Under the pieces are notes generated by a model. It saw only the letters and a list, made by a program, of their open reading frames with translations, was not told the DNA's origin and did not search any database. A program made the translations under genes and the position numbers. A DNA stretch of 64,000 nt, taken from Stenopsyche tienmushanensis (Eukaryota > Arthropoda > Insecta > Trichoptera > Stenopsychidae). Position 1 is the first letter of the stretch; every line of letters begins with the position of its first letter. Of the stretch, positions 22,385 through 35,542 are shown in pieces. The DNA is taken from positions 186,001 through 250,000 of the forward strand of contig WACJ01000359.1 of the NCBI GenBank assembly GCA_008973525.1, in the 5' to 3' direction.

Positions 22385-24185
22385 ATTAAATATAACAAAA
22401 AACTCAATAAATTTGTAGGATTTTTTGGGCGAAATGCTTAAAAACGACCTTAAATGGAATAGAAAAAGTTTAAAATTTATGATCATCCAATATTCAAATA
22501 TACCTTTTTAAGTCCTTGTAGCAAGAAAAAACGTTTGTTAAATTGGCTTGTCGGCCTTCATCAAAATCGAAATTGTTCCATGGTTCAAAATATAATTTTG
22601 TCATAAATATACTAGAGTGGATTTCTCTAATCGGGACTTTTTCGTGATGGCCCTCATCCACGTTGTGTTTTTTTTTTTTCTGGATTCATTTCAGCTAAAA
22701 ATATCCCAGCACGGTCAAAGAAAAATATTATGCCCATGCTAGAAATATTATTTGAAAAGCGCGTTGTTAGATCGTTCGTAGCTTTATGTCAAGAATAAAC
22801 AGCACGTTACCCATTTGGCCGGCGAGCCCAGCTCTTTTCGTGAAATGTAGCGCAAAATGACGAAGTTAAGTGGATTTTTCACCGTTTGCAGATCCTTTCA
22901 TCTCCAGCTCGAAGGCTTTGATATCGCCCACATCACATAGGCTCACAGTGTTTACCCTTTATCATCAAAAGGGGGTGGCTGTGGCGTTTTATTGTTTTAT
23001 CTATACGGATTCGCGTTCATCTCACGTCGTTCCGCCGTGTCCGTATTATTTGACATCGTCCTTGAAGCAAAGGATAAACAATTCGCCGGATGCCGGAGAG
23101 TGGGTCGTAGTTTGTTGTCCGGGTGGGTTCCCAAAGGACCTCAACACCGCCAAATGAGTTTGTCGTGCAAAACGCTCCATACTTTTTTCTCATTCAGGAA
23201 CGATTTGCCGTAGGACGTGCCCGAAAAAATCCTTGCTGTGGAATTTTATTGCTTTATATCAAAACAGAAGGATCTGAGCTAGCGTCTTTCCTTTTAATTC
23301 GATTTCGTCTCTTTTCAGTGTTATATGAAAAGTGTTCAAATAGAAAGCTATACGATCCTTTCAATCGTGAGTTCGCATACAACACATTAAATGAGATTTA
23401 TTGTAAATCTATATATCCTTCCTTCATCGTTAAATTATCGATTATTTGTTTTTTACGTATGTGCGACCGTAAAACTTGTTAGGAAATTTAATTTAAACGT
23501 GACAAAACAATAAAACAGATGCTTAATATAATGTTTAATATGATCATTTGAATAAATAAGATGGGGCGCTGGACGCTACATGTGCGGTCATACTCATTGA
23601 AGGGATAAGCATAATTTACATATAAAATTGTCCTTTTTAATATCATCGCTAAACGTTTCTTATGCAATAAACATTATTTTTCATTGTCATAATAATATAA
23701 TATACTAACATCAGTCATGACGCGGAAAATTTAAATCAGGCTTTAAAGGACAATCCCATGTCCCCCATAATCCTGTATTAACAATCAAAGTTCGTGTAAA
23801 AGGAATAGTTTATGTGAAAATAATTTGTTTTAAATTTCTCAATCTTGTAAACACTTACTGAAAAGTTTTGTGTTGATAGTTAAAGAGATTAAATACGTGG
23901 ATAAACGATCAACTTTGGCGAATATTGTAAAAGCCTCGAACCGGGAAGCTATACAAGTCTATCCATAAAATCAGATATCGCTCAATGAAATTGTTATTTT
24001 TTTAGGGATATAAATAAGGTTCCAAATTGTAGAGAGGATAGACTGTTATAAATGTTTATAATTATACTCAAATTTAACCTTTTGAGGAGTTCAGTCGCGT
24101 ATTTGCGATCGAATTCCGGTGATTCAAAAAGAGCATTGTATAGAACAGCAAGAGAATGTATAGAACGATAGTCCAAATTTATCGA
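22385..24185. other. Unclassified stretch; GC-richer block at 22800-23260
   Basis: The block 22800-23260 is unlike the AT-rich flanks and has three overlapping plus-strand frames (22870-23157, 22992-23213, 23123-23482), none with a recognisable domain. It matches no repeat in the window. It could be a conserved non-coding region or an exon I cannot place. Confidence 0.25.
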
Positions 24186-24330
24186 CCATTAACAACCCAA
24201 ATTATTGTTTATGCGAAGATTTGAATGAATATTGTGCGCTATCGACAGTGTTTATTTATTCATATACAGGCTTCATACACGCTGCGCGGTTCTGGCAGAT
24301 AAGTGGATATATACGGACGATAAGTGGTGG
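24186..24330 (+). repeat. Dispersed repeat family A, partial copy 3
   Basis: Only the 3' part is present, with ATTGTGCGCTATCGACAGTG and CACGCTGCGCGGTTCTG. It aligns to the ends of copies at 7977, 27182 and 59875. Confidence 0.5.
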
Positions 24331-26460
24331 ATATACGAATATAGCATCTAAGTTTAAGAAGATTTTAAATTAGCTCACTACTCAAAGGATTAATAGCCAC
24401 GTTCATAGCATATGTATAGTAAAAATCGCATCTTTGGGTGCTCAATATTGAAGACAGCATAACTCCGAATTTTTTATGTGAACGCTCATCCAGCGAGCCA
24501 CCTGGGTGAGCGTGTAGAAGAAAACTTTCACGATCATGTCGATAAGAAATATGGGTATTTTTCTAAAGACTAGGGGGCAGTTTTCCTCGAAAAGCAGTAG
24601 AATACTTCTCGGGATATTTAAGTTAATTTAACTGGAAAGAATTTCAATACAATTTTTTGTCTCTTATAAGCGGTAGTGACTAACTTCAATAAGGGATGAA
24701 AAAAATATGGTGGAAGATTGGATAGAATCAAAAAAATATATAAAAAGTCCCATAAATCAGTTCAATTCGAATTTAAATTAATTAGAACTATTTATACAAT
24801 ATGTATTTTTTTTGCGAAATTGCTTGCATTTTCCATGACTTTTCCACAAAAATTTTCATATATCGAAATTAATAGTTCGTGGAAGGTTTTTGAGTACTTT
24901 CATCAATGCCTGTGTTATATAACCGAAAGAAAAAGATTACGAAAGAGAGTCGACCCCTAGTATGTGAACTGATTTCGAAGGGGTGATTCAAGGGCGGCAC
25001 GTGAAATATAAAAATTTCATCCGAGTGACAAATCACTTATTGTTGAGTCTATTTCTCTCGCCGACGTAAGAAAGTGAGCACATCCAGAACGGAATGATTT
25101 CCATTATTCTTCGCCACTTGACCCGGTTATCTTTCGGAACAGGTCTCCATATTTTCGGGGGGTCATCTCTCTTTTCGCTTCATTAACTTTCCTATCCCGC
25201 TGCGGTGTCCTAATTCCAAACTTCTGACGTATTTTCTATATTGAGATCTTTTTCCTGGACGTCCCGGCGCGAATCGATTCGCTCGACGATGGCTCAATTT
25301 ATTTAATGGGGAAAAATGACACAAAGCTCGCCATTTTAATTATTGCGTTATAAAATAGAGTGGTTTCCTTGAGGGGTTTTCATTGTGAGCGCAGATGAAG
25401 TTTTTAAAGAAGTGGAAATTTTCTTATGCTTTTACCGAGGAGATTTTTATACTGCGGTAACTCGTCAACTCTTTTCCGGTCCAGAACAGCTTCCTTAACC
25501 GGGTGCTTCTGGAGAATTAATTACTTTCCGACAAAATCTCCACGGCGACGCTGTAAAAGGAAAGAATTACTTGGCAGTCTTTTTTCCAACAAGATGAAGA
25601 TAATATTTCATTTGAAACCTGATCATTGTGTAAATCAATCGATTATGCCAAATTATGTTATTTGATCATAAAAATGAAGTATATCCACGAACTCTCTGAA
25701 GAATACGTATTTGGGCGCTGTAAAACGTTATCCTTGTTAACCATATGTCAGATTATAAATTTGTTTGGGTTGTATACACATTTAATTCGATTTGGCATTA
25801 ACATTGATACATTGCTTCATCGCCAAGAAACATACAAAAAATGTATAAAAATACATGCTTTTATGTGGTTATAAACGCTTGGATCAAAGCATTTTTATTT
25901 GCATTATGCGATATTTTAGTATAAATTTGAAGTGGATAGATACTCAACATATTTACAACAATTTCATAATGAAGCACAAATATAAATAAAAATGAATTTA
26001 ATGAAGATCAATCACCAATTGGGATGTTTAAAAATGGTACAACAAGATCCCACATGGAATCATTGAATTGTATATTTTCGCATTAATAAGTTGAGATAGG
26101 ACAATAATCACAATATAAACATGAAGGCCCTATGACAGACCTTCAGTAAGTAGCATAGGATTTGTATAAATTCAATATGTGATGGTATGACCTTCATAAG
26201 GACCTCGATGGATCAAGTAGGCGTCCCCATTAAAGGGGTGCCAAATAACTATCCGTTTGAGTGTTCGAATCATATATATTACTATTGTATTCGGATCTTA
26301 TAAAAATAATACTTTCGTGGAAAGCCATCGAAGCGTGTAAGGGTCTCTCCCTGAAATATTTTGAAAGGAATAATTGTATTTGAAAATAATCATAAGCCAT
26401 ATAAAAGTGTTCTCGGAAGCTACGTAATCACACTTGAGAAAATATATATAAAGGTCTGGT
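24331..26460. other. Non-coding stretch
   Basis: No gene is supported. A less AT-rich block lies at 25010-25320, and short plus-strand frames lie at 24718-24960, 25426-25665 and 25626-25874. None has a recognised domain. Confidence 0.3.
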
Positions 26461-26794
26461 CGTAACGCCTACATCTTTTCTTCTCCTATCTTAAGCGACA
26501 GGGTTGCGAGTGGCGCACGTAAACACGTAAAAATCAACCAACACGCAAAAATGAACCCTCAGGAGCTGAGCTAGAGCCTACTTACGTGAGTCTCAGTGGT
26601 GGCACGTGTGATTAATCACTGTCACGCACTTCGATAAAACTATTTTGGAATGTCACTGTGGAGTCGCGAATATCCGCAAGATCCAGAGGCGTGTCCGCGC
26701 GTCTCCGCAGCCTCTGTACCACTGAGCTCTCTCCTTTCACCCCACACCTTTCGCCCGACACCCTCCCAAATATCTCACCCCTCGTGCGCATGAG

Positions 26795-26893
26795 CTCTAC
26801 AACCTTCCCTATGTTTATCCGATGCAGCGGCACCACTTGCAAAATTACGTAATGTACTGTCTCCTTAACGACAATAGCCCTCAACTCTTCAAG
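26795..26893 (+). CDS. Candidate internal coding exon, unknown gene
   Basis: A plus-strand frame is open from just after a TGA at about 26726 to a consensus donor AAG|GTAAGA at 26893/26894. The region before it is pyrimidine-rich and offers an acceptor-like ATGAG at 26791-26794. Exon 26795-26893 would be 99 nt, phase 0 at both ends, encoding 33 residues starting LYNLPYVYPMQRHH. The sequence is GC-richer than its surroundings and non-repetitive. A 103-codon minus-strand frame (26612-26920) covers the same DNA but starts only with TTG; the two readings exclude each other and the plus-strand one has better splice-site support. Partner exons and family are not identified. Confidence 0.3.
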
Positions 26894-27181
26894 GTAAGAA
26901 TATAAATCACATTCAATCAATGAAACATAACCCTATTTATAAAAAAATATGACTCTCTGCGTTGGAATTGTCCAAGAGACCGACGTCTATTACTAAAGCT
27001 TTGAATTTAAATGCATCCACATTTAGGACACCTGCTTGTATTAATAGAAAAAATGCAGAAAGCTCTCATAATCTTATTGAACAAAAATCAATAAAAGCGC
27101 ATACATTTGACAAAATAAATTTTAAAAATCTCATACATTGAGTGCGGAGATTAGTGAATCAAAGACAGATATGAAAATAGT
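26894..27181. other. Short AT-rich spacer
   Basis: Nothing recognised; it would be intron if the candidate exon on its left is real. Confidence 0.25.
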
Positions 27182-27510
27182 CATGCGTCTCATCATACAC
27201 TAGTACATCGATGACAAGTTCTTGCTGTAAAGGTACCCCTACACGTCTAATATTGCGAAAAATCCATATCGCTTCATTTTAATGTCGTTCTTCTATTTCT
27301 AATACGATATTATCATTTATCCAAACATTACATTTATGATCACTTTTATTAATTTAGGCACATTTCCATTTAATTTACGATCAATACAGTGTTAAGGTTC
27401 ATTTGTTGATATACAAGCTTTACTAACGCTGCGCGGTCTTGAGAGAAAAGTCGATTTTTTTTTAATAATAAGTGGTGGACATACGAATATAGCATATATC
27501 ATTTAAAATT
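27182..27510 (+). repeat. Dispersed repeat family A, copy 4
   Basis: It starts near GTCTCATCATACACTAGTAC, includes CTGTAAAGGTACCCCTACAC, and ends with ACGCTGCGCGGTCTTGAG. It is shorter than copy 2 through internal loss. Confidence 0.55.
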
Positions 27511-27639
27511 AACTCACTAATCAAAGAGTAAACAGTGCTTAATATGAACCAGCCAACTACCAAAAGCGACTATAAACACGTTGGAAAGCCGCAATGTTTT
27601 TTAATTTTGGTTGGTATATTCTTTAATTTTGTTCATTCG

Positions 27640-28640
27640 TAACATCTCAGAACACGTTCATAAAAAAATGATAGCTTAAGGCATAGGTTCCCAACCTTTT
27701 CCGGTCTTCTCAAAATTTGCGGGTGAGTTTTTGTCAATGCCAACCTTATTTCATTCTCAACATTTAATTTCTTTCTATCTTTTAAACGAAGAAGAGTTGA
27801 AAATCCACTCTCCCATAAAAATGTAGATACAAATAGAACCACCGAGAACTATGGAGGTACCGAGGAATCATTTCGCAAATCTAAGAAATCATCTTGTAAT
27901 TCATCGGGATTGGTGATTAATTCAACGTTAGCAGAATTAATTTTCGTATCAATGTAGTTTATTTCTCTTTTAGCTCAGGAAAGTAACGCTGAAGTTCATT
28001 TTCAAGGGATTCGAAATGCCCAGAAATTTCCTCCTCAAAATTTTCATTAATTTCGTCTTCAAATTCATCTGGCATACTGCAGAGTTTCTCAAACATTGCA
28101 ATGTTTCCAAGATTTATTTTTCTTCGCCAGTTTTGCAGCTTGGATAAAAATGCCCTGAGATTATCGTAACATGCGATAATATTCGTTTCCTTTCCCTGTC
28201 GATAAAGTTTACCAAAATGTCATGTTTTTCTTGCACTTCCAAGAACAACTCGATTTCATATTTCAATTCATACGCAATTCAAAACACTTCCTTTCGACAA
28301 ACAGCGTACTGCAGTGTAGAAAAGAATAACATCAAAGCTGCAGATTTGATGTAATTTACAATTTTTATCAACGAATGAAGTACCTCTTGCAGAGGAGTTA
28401 GAAGAGTCTTACTGAAAAGGGCATACCGGTGAATCATGCAGTATGCTTGGGGGCTACTTCTTTTACTTTTTTCTGAAAGCCCGATTTTGACCCAAGCATA
28501 GATGGTGCAACATCCACACACGTATTTTTCCACTTTAACCTTCCAGTCTCAAAAATGGTATTTATCTTCTCTATAATATCTTTACTTTTTGTAGTAGTTT
28601 CGAGTTCACTACAAATAGGAACTCTTCTTAGATAGCATCT
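27640..28640 (-). pseudogene. hAT transposase relic (ZBED/SCAND3-like)
   Basis: Read on the minus strand across frame breaks, the order of conserved pieces matches hAT transposases of the ZBED/SCAND3 type. SSPQAYCMIHRYALFSKTLL is followed by PLQEVLHSLIKIVNYIKSAA in the catalytic region. A Leu/Glu-rich segment comes next (NLRAFLSKLQNWRRKINLGN), and finally the C-terminal dimerisation domain, with FLWESGFSTLLRLKDRKKLN and NEIRLALTKTHPQI. Stops and frameshifts separate the pieces, and the N-terminal BED finger is not found. Terminal inverted repeats were not identified. This is an old, dead copy. Confidence 0.75.
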
Positions 28641-30234
28641 GAATTAATATATTTCACGAAGACAAGCAACTGAGCACACGAGCTTAATTAAGTTACAATC
28701 TTGGCCGACTTGAAATAATTTTTTTTGAAAAAAACTCTTTGATTGCGAGTTTTCGTGCGTAGCAGCTAAACGGTTAAAGAATCCCAAAGCATAGAAGAGT
28801 CTAGCAGTGATAAAAGCCTACAATATATCTTGAAATTCGTCGAATAAGCAGGAATACAAGTGATGATGAATGATCGTTGTTTTTAAAGTGTTTATAAAAA
28901 AAACCTATTTGTATACTTCACATCTGAATTCACATCATATTTTTGTATGAACTTCGCACCTCATATAACTCATTCATATGAATCATTTCTTGCAATATAA
29001 ACTGTATACAAATCTTGAGCAAAACTGTGGTTTTATTCGAATCAGATGCTTGTTTCTACCTTTAAACAATATTTGGAAGTAAAATAACAACAGAAAAACT
29101 TCATTAAAATAATTTCAGACCTCATTTTTCCAAATTCATTAAATTACTGTGCCGTAAGTCAAATTCAAATAGCGATGTAAGTAAGTCATTATTTGAGGTT
29201 TTTCCCGAACTAGCTGAAAAGTTCTTCCTCCTGAATTTAACTTTGGGTAAAAGTTTTGTCATATGTTGGATACTAAAACTTCTCCATAAAGATCATTAAT
29301 CATGTTTAATTTAAAATCATTATTTTTATATTTAAATGCTTCCATTTATTCCATATTAATCATTATACCAATGTTAGTATAAATACAAAAATCCAAGGCA
29401 TTAGTAAATATTAAAATATTACATTGACAATGCATAACATCCATTACGCCATTACAATGTTAAAACATTGCAATGGTGGAAAATCGGATAGAATTTATGA
29501 CTCTTTGTAAAAATAATGATCATTTCTCGTTCTACGGACTATCATTGCATTATTCATCAGCTTACTTTGTGCTCGAGAATATTGAATTCAAACGATGTGT
29601 GACAAAAATCTCGATAAAACTGCTGAAAATTTGAAATACTACCAAGACGTTATATTTATATTTCCACTTAATTTTTCTCATATTATTTTGATGAACCGCC
29701 AGCATTAACTTCAATAGCGGCCATAATAGCTAAAAGTTTAAATAGTTGACGTGCTGAAAAGGTATTTTCATTAAGAGAAATTATATTTGTCAATGCAGAT
29801 CACTGATAGTGCAAATTATCCTGGTTTCCTGGAATATTCTGCATTCCATCCAAGTCACCACCAGTGTAAATACTGACACGTGATGGCACATTATAAAGCC
29901 GAATACGCACCTTCGTTACATCGATTAATACGTTATTGCTTCAATCGTAAATGATTGCAACATAGGTTTTAATAATATCAACTACTTTTTCAAAAGACAC
30001 TCGCTAAAAGTACAAACATGAGAACTTGGAACTGCTTATTTAGGAATTTGGAATATGTTTTCCAACGTTTGTCAAATGTTGGATAGGATTTTAGCAACTA
30101 GAATATATGCCATGATGACTACCATACTATTAAATACTTCATAACATCAAAGACAAAAATGGTATAGAAGAATAACAATACATCGATGGAAAATTCACAG
30201 GATGCATGATTTTTCAACTTAATCTCTTTTTGGA
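28641..30234. other. AT-rich non-coding stretch
   Basis: I see no gene or recognised repeat; the upstream part of the hAT relic may extend into the first few hundred bases beyond recognition. Confidence 0.3.
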
Positions 30235-30343
30235 TTATCTTTTGAGTTCTGGGGTGTAGTGACATACCCACATATCATTCCCCGTCACGATAGAGTCCAG
30301 AAAAGCTTCTTCCTCTTGTGTAAAATAATTCAAGCTTATTATA
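30235..30343 (-). pseudogene. mariner transposase fragment (first catalytic motif)
   Basis: The minus strand encodes EEEAFLDSIVTGNDMWVCHY followed by TPELKR, matching the mariner block around the first catalytic Asp (usually TGDETW). Here TGNDMW replaces TGDETW. Only about 35 codons remain; the upstream part is replaced by the hAT-type element at 30345-30466. Confidence 0.6.
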
Positions 30344-30344
30344 A

Positions 30345-30466
30345 TAAGAGCTGAACCGATAATTGGCCGATAACCCAAAACGAAAATCATAACCGAATCG
30401 ATATAAACGTTTGGAACTGAACCGGAATGAACTGAAATAAAAAATAACGGTTTGGAACCCTGATTT
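30345..30466. mobile_element. hAT-type MITE (about 120 bp)
   Basis: The left end reads AAGAGCTGAACCGATAATTG and the right end, reverse-complemented, CAGGGTTCCAAACCGTTATT. These are imperfect inverted ends of hAT style. The sequence around the right end resembles TA-rich flanks on the left, but a clean 8-bp duplication is not certain. It is related to the 90-bp element at 7825-7914. Confidence 0.4.
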
Positions 30467-31561
30467 ATTAGATGAAAAAACAATGCATAGCGTTTGAGGC
30501 AAATGCTTTTTTTTTACTTAAACGTATTTTGCGCTATATACCCTTCCAATTTAATCTCTTCTGCTTATCGACTTTCTTTCAAGTGTTGAATTACAATGCA
30601 CTCTATGTTCAACGTAAAAAATGTAATTAATTCGACAAAAAATACATCGAATGGAGAATACACAAGTCGGGCTTCTCACAAAATAGAACGCGGCCTTTAA
30701 TTGGATAAAAGCCTTCACAAATATCCAGCTTAATGAAATAATATAGTTAGACGAGAAGAAAAACATGTTTTCAGTTTTCCATCTAAATTTTCGAAGAGAA
30801 GAGGATTCTGTTGGCTCATCGGTCCCTATGGGCTGTTTGTCCAAATGGTCGGCTATTGAGAGCCCATCTAGCTCGAAGCTGCCTTATACATTCCTGGTCT
30901 TTTTCCGAAAAGGATTTCATGCTTTTCAAATAGACCTATTAACCCGATGAATGGCTGACGGAACGTAATATTCTTTATTATTTCATTCAAATTGAGTGTT
31001 TAATTTAGTAACGCTGTAAAGGCCGATAGATGATGAAGGCTATGCTGAGGCGTATGAAAGCCGCTTTATAAACAATATATTTGCAGATGGGCTGAGATTA
31101 AATCCCCAACCTCAACTTGTGTAAACTCATAATGCTACATAGAAATGTGTTGGATATTATTTTAAAGCTATTCATTGTAACGATACTTTAAACAAACCAA
31201 AAAAAAGTTTTTTTAAAGCATTTCACACAGTTATTGAAATACTATAAACATCAATTTGATCGAAAATATGTGCACATTGTTCTATTGATTTTCGTTAATC
31301 AAACAATATGAAGACATTTATATACAATGGTGTCAGAAGAACTATATTTGGTATAGCATGGATTCGAATCCAAGCTCTGGAGAATAAATTTGGAAAGTCT
31401 GAAATACTAACACTGTACACGGGGACATTTTTTAAAATCAAACATATGTATGTCTTATATTGAAAAAAAATACCAAAATAAAATATTTTACCATTAAAAA
31501 TTGACATTTTAACTAATGAACGGTTTTGTATAACACAATATTAGGACACGAAATATAAACT
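30467..31561. other. Non-coding stretch
   Basis: Short frames occur on both strands (30551-30844 minus, 30765-30950 plus) without recognised domains. Confidence 0.25.
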
Positions 31562-32545
31562 CAAACCTCTTTTTGTGCGACTTTTTTTATGCGATTTCAA
31601 AGTTATGCAGTTATTTTCAAGCATATTTTTTGCTTTCATAAAGAGCACATGTCGAGATATTTTGAATAAAATAGAAAATAAACCATCAACATTATTTAAT
31701 TTGGAAAAAATACAATTTTGGGCATGTTGCATCTAGTCTAGAAATTATTTTTAAAAAAATCGATTTTGTTTTTATTACATTTTTTCAAAGTTTAAAAAAT
31801 TTAAAAATATATCCTTCAAAGAAATTTCCAAAATTCTTATTAATTACGAAATTATAGCTATTTTAGTGCAGCTAAGGCGGTCCTACCAGAATGAAATCTT
31901 TAAACGCGTTTTTCTAGAAACTATTTTTTTCAACACGGTTGATATGATATCTCAAGTTATAATCAACTGATTTATTTCAAATTGGGTATGAACCTTTTTT
32001 ATATAACCTTTTATTGTTCCTACCAGATTTATGTCAAAATTTTAAAAAAAATCTATATAACAATGACTTTTTTTAAAACAGTTGCCATTTTGTGAAAAAA
32101 AAAGTTTTTTTATGTAGGAATATAGCGACATCTTTACTAATTAAGAATTATTTCGTTAGAAAGAGAAAATCTACATAAAACAATGATAATATTAACACTG
32201 TTCATACTATTTCTTACGAAGTAGAGAGCGATTTTGAGTCATATCAAAAATTGCAACGAAAATTATCATACAACGATGATAGTTTGTAAATAAAATAATT
32301 ATTATTTCTCCAATGGATATTTGGTACTAGAATTGCCAGATATCCTTTTTAAAAGTGTTATTTTTTAATTGTCTTATTATTCTCCTGATTTTTTTTTGTG
32401 CGATTTTAGGTATATTTTATATAAGTGTTTCAAAGTTATGCGATTTTTAAAATCCATAGATCGCATCTTCACTTTTCTATGTAAGTCATAGCTTTTTTTT
32501 GTGCGAATTTCCTCATCTGCCTACCGCACAAAAAAAAGTCTTCCA
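31562..32545 (+). repeat. Repeat family C, copy 3 (longest, about 980 bp)
   Basis: It starts AAACCTCTTTTTGTGCGACT and ends CTACCGCACAAAAAAAAGTC. Inside are CTATTTTAGTGCAGCTAAGG and AAACGCGTTTTTCTAGAAAC, also found at 46820-46990, and the latter is close to a segment of the Phantom-like element at 47564-49185. This suggests family C consists of non-autonomous relatives of that element type. No coding capacity is left. Confidence 0.55.
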
Positions 32546-32710
32546 CTTTTATGCTATTGTATTTACGAAAAAGAGACTACCGTTCTATTATCTACTCCCA
32601 CAAGCAATGTGTTAATATTTCCGATCAATTGGAGGCCATTTCATCATCCAAAATTGAGTCTTCTTATTTGATGATTTCTTATCTCTGTATTAATAAGATT
32701 TTTGTTTCTA
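32546..32710. other. Short spacer
   Basis: Nothing recognised. Confidence 0.2.
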
Positions 32711-33288
32711 CGAGGGTCATTTAGAAAGTAAGGTTACAAGGGTTAATAAGTTTGAGGAAAATATTTGATTTCGAAGTTGACATACTTGGCATATAAGAGG
32801 GATCATAACGGTTAGTTGGTTTAGTTTGCGTGTTTGTCTGCCATTTTGTTCAGTCACTGTAAATTCTTCCGATGGAGAAGTCGTCGCGCGCTCCTACCAC
32901 TACGATCACGCAAGATTCACGTAGTCATTCGTTTTTTTTCTTTTGTATAATAATACCGCGACGAATATCCATCGGAAGCTCGTGAAAGTTTATGGTAAAA
33001 ATTGAAGAACAAGTGCGAAATGACTGCCGTGTAACATTTGATGATCTTCACGAAGAATTTCTTGAAATTTATCGAAGGCTTCTTGGTGATGTTTTGTCGG
33101 AAGAACTTGGTTACAAGAAGTTGTGCTCACGAAATAAGTGTTCAGAATGCTTACAGCACAAAAAGAGCTTTAAGAGCACAACAAAATTACGAATAGATCT
33201 TATGGTTGTATCAAAATCCCGATTGGTTCTTGAAAGCATACATCCAGGAAAAAGACTTTTAAAACTTTTATGTACAAATATGATATGA
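32711..33288 (+). pseudogene. mariner element remnant, 5' end and N-terminal transposase
   Basis: A terminal-repeat-like start (ACGAGGGTCATTTAGAAAGT) is followed by untranslated sequence and then a transposase N-terminus. RNDCRVTFDDLHEEFLEIYR and then SEELGYKKLCSRNK match the second helix-turn-helix and linker of mariner transposases (typically GYxKLCARWVP). The frame continues to 33288 with a shifted, non-conserved tail. The catalytic domain and right end are missing. It is closely related to the fragments at 19034 and 53505. Confidence 0.7.
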
Positions 33289-35069
33289 TAGATATATTTA
33301 TATTTTACAACCCCCGATATTTACTATGTTTGATGGATCGCTAGGTGGTAAATCAATTTAAAGCAAATTTCGCGCTAGGAAGCGCACTACCCGATTCTCT
33401 CATAGCCCCGAGGCATACTCCTAGATACGTCGTCACTTTCATATCACCTGTAAATTTTTCAGTTTATCCTATAAAATATCTCATCTGATGCGCTCATCCG
33501 ATTTAGCATCCGATATGCCCTGCCGGGGTGATTTATAATCGAATCTGTTCCTAATTGTGCGGTAAATCATCGTTGACATCTGCCTAATGCGGTGCACAGA
33601 TTTTCATAGTATCGAGCCGGGACTGTTTATCTTTTGACCGAAACTATCTTCGGTCGGTTAAACATTTGCTCCCAACGGCAGCTAATCCTTAAGGCTTATT
33701 AAGTTCGAGCTGATCCAGACTAATTTGCGATGAAGAGCGACCAGTTGACCACAAGCCGCAGACTTGCGACATACGCTATCGACCATTTATAGACTATTTT
33801 TAAAATCATTTTATAAAATTATTCAAAAAGGCTCAGAAAATATGATATGACCCATAGCTAAGCGATATTTGAATTTGTTTGAATCTAATTTGAATTATTT
33901 GAATCCCCCTCGTATATTAAAAATCTGGTATGCATTTTACGCAGGAACGTCATATCTTATGTTAAAATTCCGTTAATGAGTGATTGATGGCACTTGGAAA
34001 CCTTTTCTTCGAGTCAATAATTGACAGTCACCAGTGGCTGTCATGGCGTTTTGGTAACAATCAAAGGTAGTCACCGATGGGTGTCACAGTCACCATACAT
34101 GTTAAGAGCATTAACGCAATTAAAGATATTGCATTAAAGACGCATTAACACAATTTGTAAAAAAATACCACAACAACTCTCCCAATGGCACAGGGTTATT
34201 AAAAAATAGAATGCTACCAATGATATTTTTTTATAAATAGTCTTCAAAAAACAGTAAATATTATGTACAATCGATTTCGAACTGCACGAGAGGCTCAAGG
34301 GTTGATTCAAATCTATTTTTCGACACATAAATAACGTCGATTTTCCAGTCGGAACTTTTTATTTTCGCGGACGTACATTTTCAATAATTTATGACAAATG
34401 ACTCGCGCTCATTTTTATCCCTTAATGGCTTTTCTTTTTAAAAAAATGACTTTCCGAATTGAGCGTATGTATTTTATGTCCTCACCGAACGCCGGAAAAT
34501 CCCAAGCTTTCACGAACGTGTCAATAAAAGAGAGCATTGAGTACCGAGCGAATGTCATGTTATTATTGTAATAAGTGATTTATACGCAAAACGTTTACCG
34601 CTGCGACGTTCGCGAAATGGCGACGTGTCCGCACTAAATCACAATACACGGCGCCATATTTATGGACCCGAATATATCATACTTCAACTATTTAAATAAC
34701 GTTCAAGAGACACTCCAAGGTGTGGAAATGCTAATGCTCCTTATTGTTGCGACGTAACTTCCGAGCCAATTCCCTACACAATATGCCATTCCAATGTTTC
34801 CCATAAGATGGCGACCAATAACGTCCTTCACAAACTCTACATGCCAGCTCTTTTTAATATTTTCGCACAGGAACGAATATTGAAATATTGAATACGACAA
34901 ACGTGCTCGACAATAAAGTCCAAAATATTTATATTAAATATGGTAGATTTCTGTTTTTATAGAGTTACCAGACCAAATGATATCCATAGTGGACTCACTT
35001 TTTAGTCCATAGAAAGCGTAAAGGAAATTCACCGAGAATACCATTGAAGAGAATTTAGAAAAAATAAAT
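33289..35069. other. Non-coding unique sequence
   Basis: GC is moderate at 33380-33780 and 34480-34860, but no frame has a recognised domain. No repeat from elsewhere in the window is present. Confidence 0.25.
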
Positions 35070-35534
35070 TAAGTTGTCCCATAAGTTTCTTTCGCAAATG
35101 AACACAGATCTATTCATAGCCATGGTTGAAGAAAACCAGCGATATACTGTTCGCGAAATAGCTAACAAGTTAGAAATTCCACGAAATCTGTCCATAATCC
35201 TCTGACAAAATTGGGCTACATCAATCGTTCAGATGTGTGACTTCCTCATGAACTGACTGACTCAAATAAACTTCAGCGTATTTCAACGTGCGATCTTCTT
35301 CTCCAACGACATAATAGCCAGCCTTTTTTGAAGAGACTTATCACCGAAGATGAAAGTTGGATACTCCATGAGAATATCCAACGTGAACGGTCTTGGACCA
35401 AGGGTACAGAAGCTTTAACTGTAGCCAAACTTGGCCTACACCCAGAAAAAGTTTTGCTATGCATTTGGTGGGACTGGAAGGGAGTAGTTTATTATTCAGC
35501 AAGGTGAAACAAAATATTTTTTTCCGAATAGACA

Positions 35535-35542
35535 ATCTAAAG
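35535..35542. repeat. Target site duplication, left (ATCTAAAG)
   Basis: The 8-bp sequence ATCTAAAG directly left of the hAT element is repeated exactly at 36366-36373 directly right of it. An 8-bp duplication is the hAT signature and proves the insertion boundaries. Confidence 0.85.

Noticed and set aside
26612..26920. 103-codon minus-strand frame as a gene
   Set aside because: It starts with TTG, has no good splice sites, and competes with a plus-strand frame that ends in a consensus donor.
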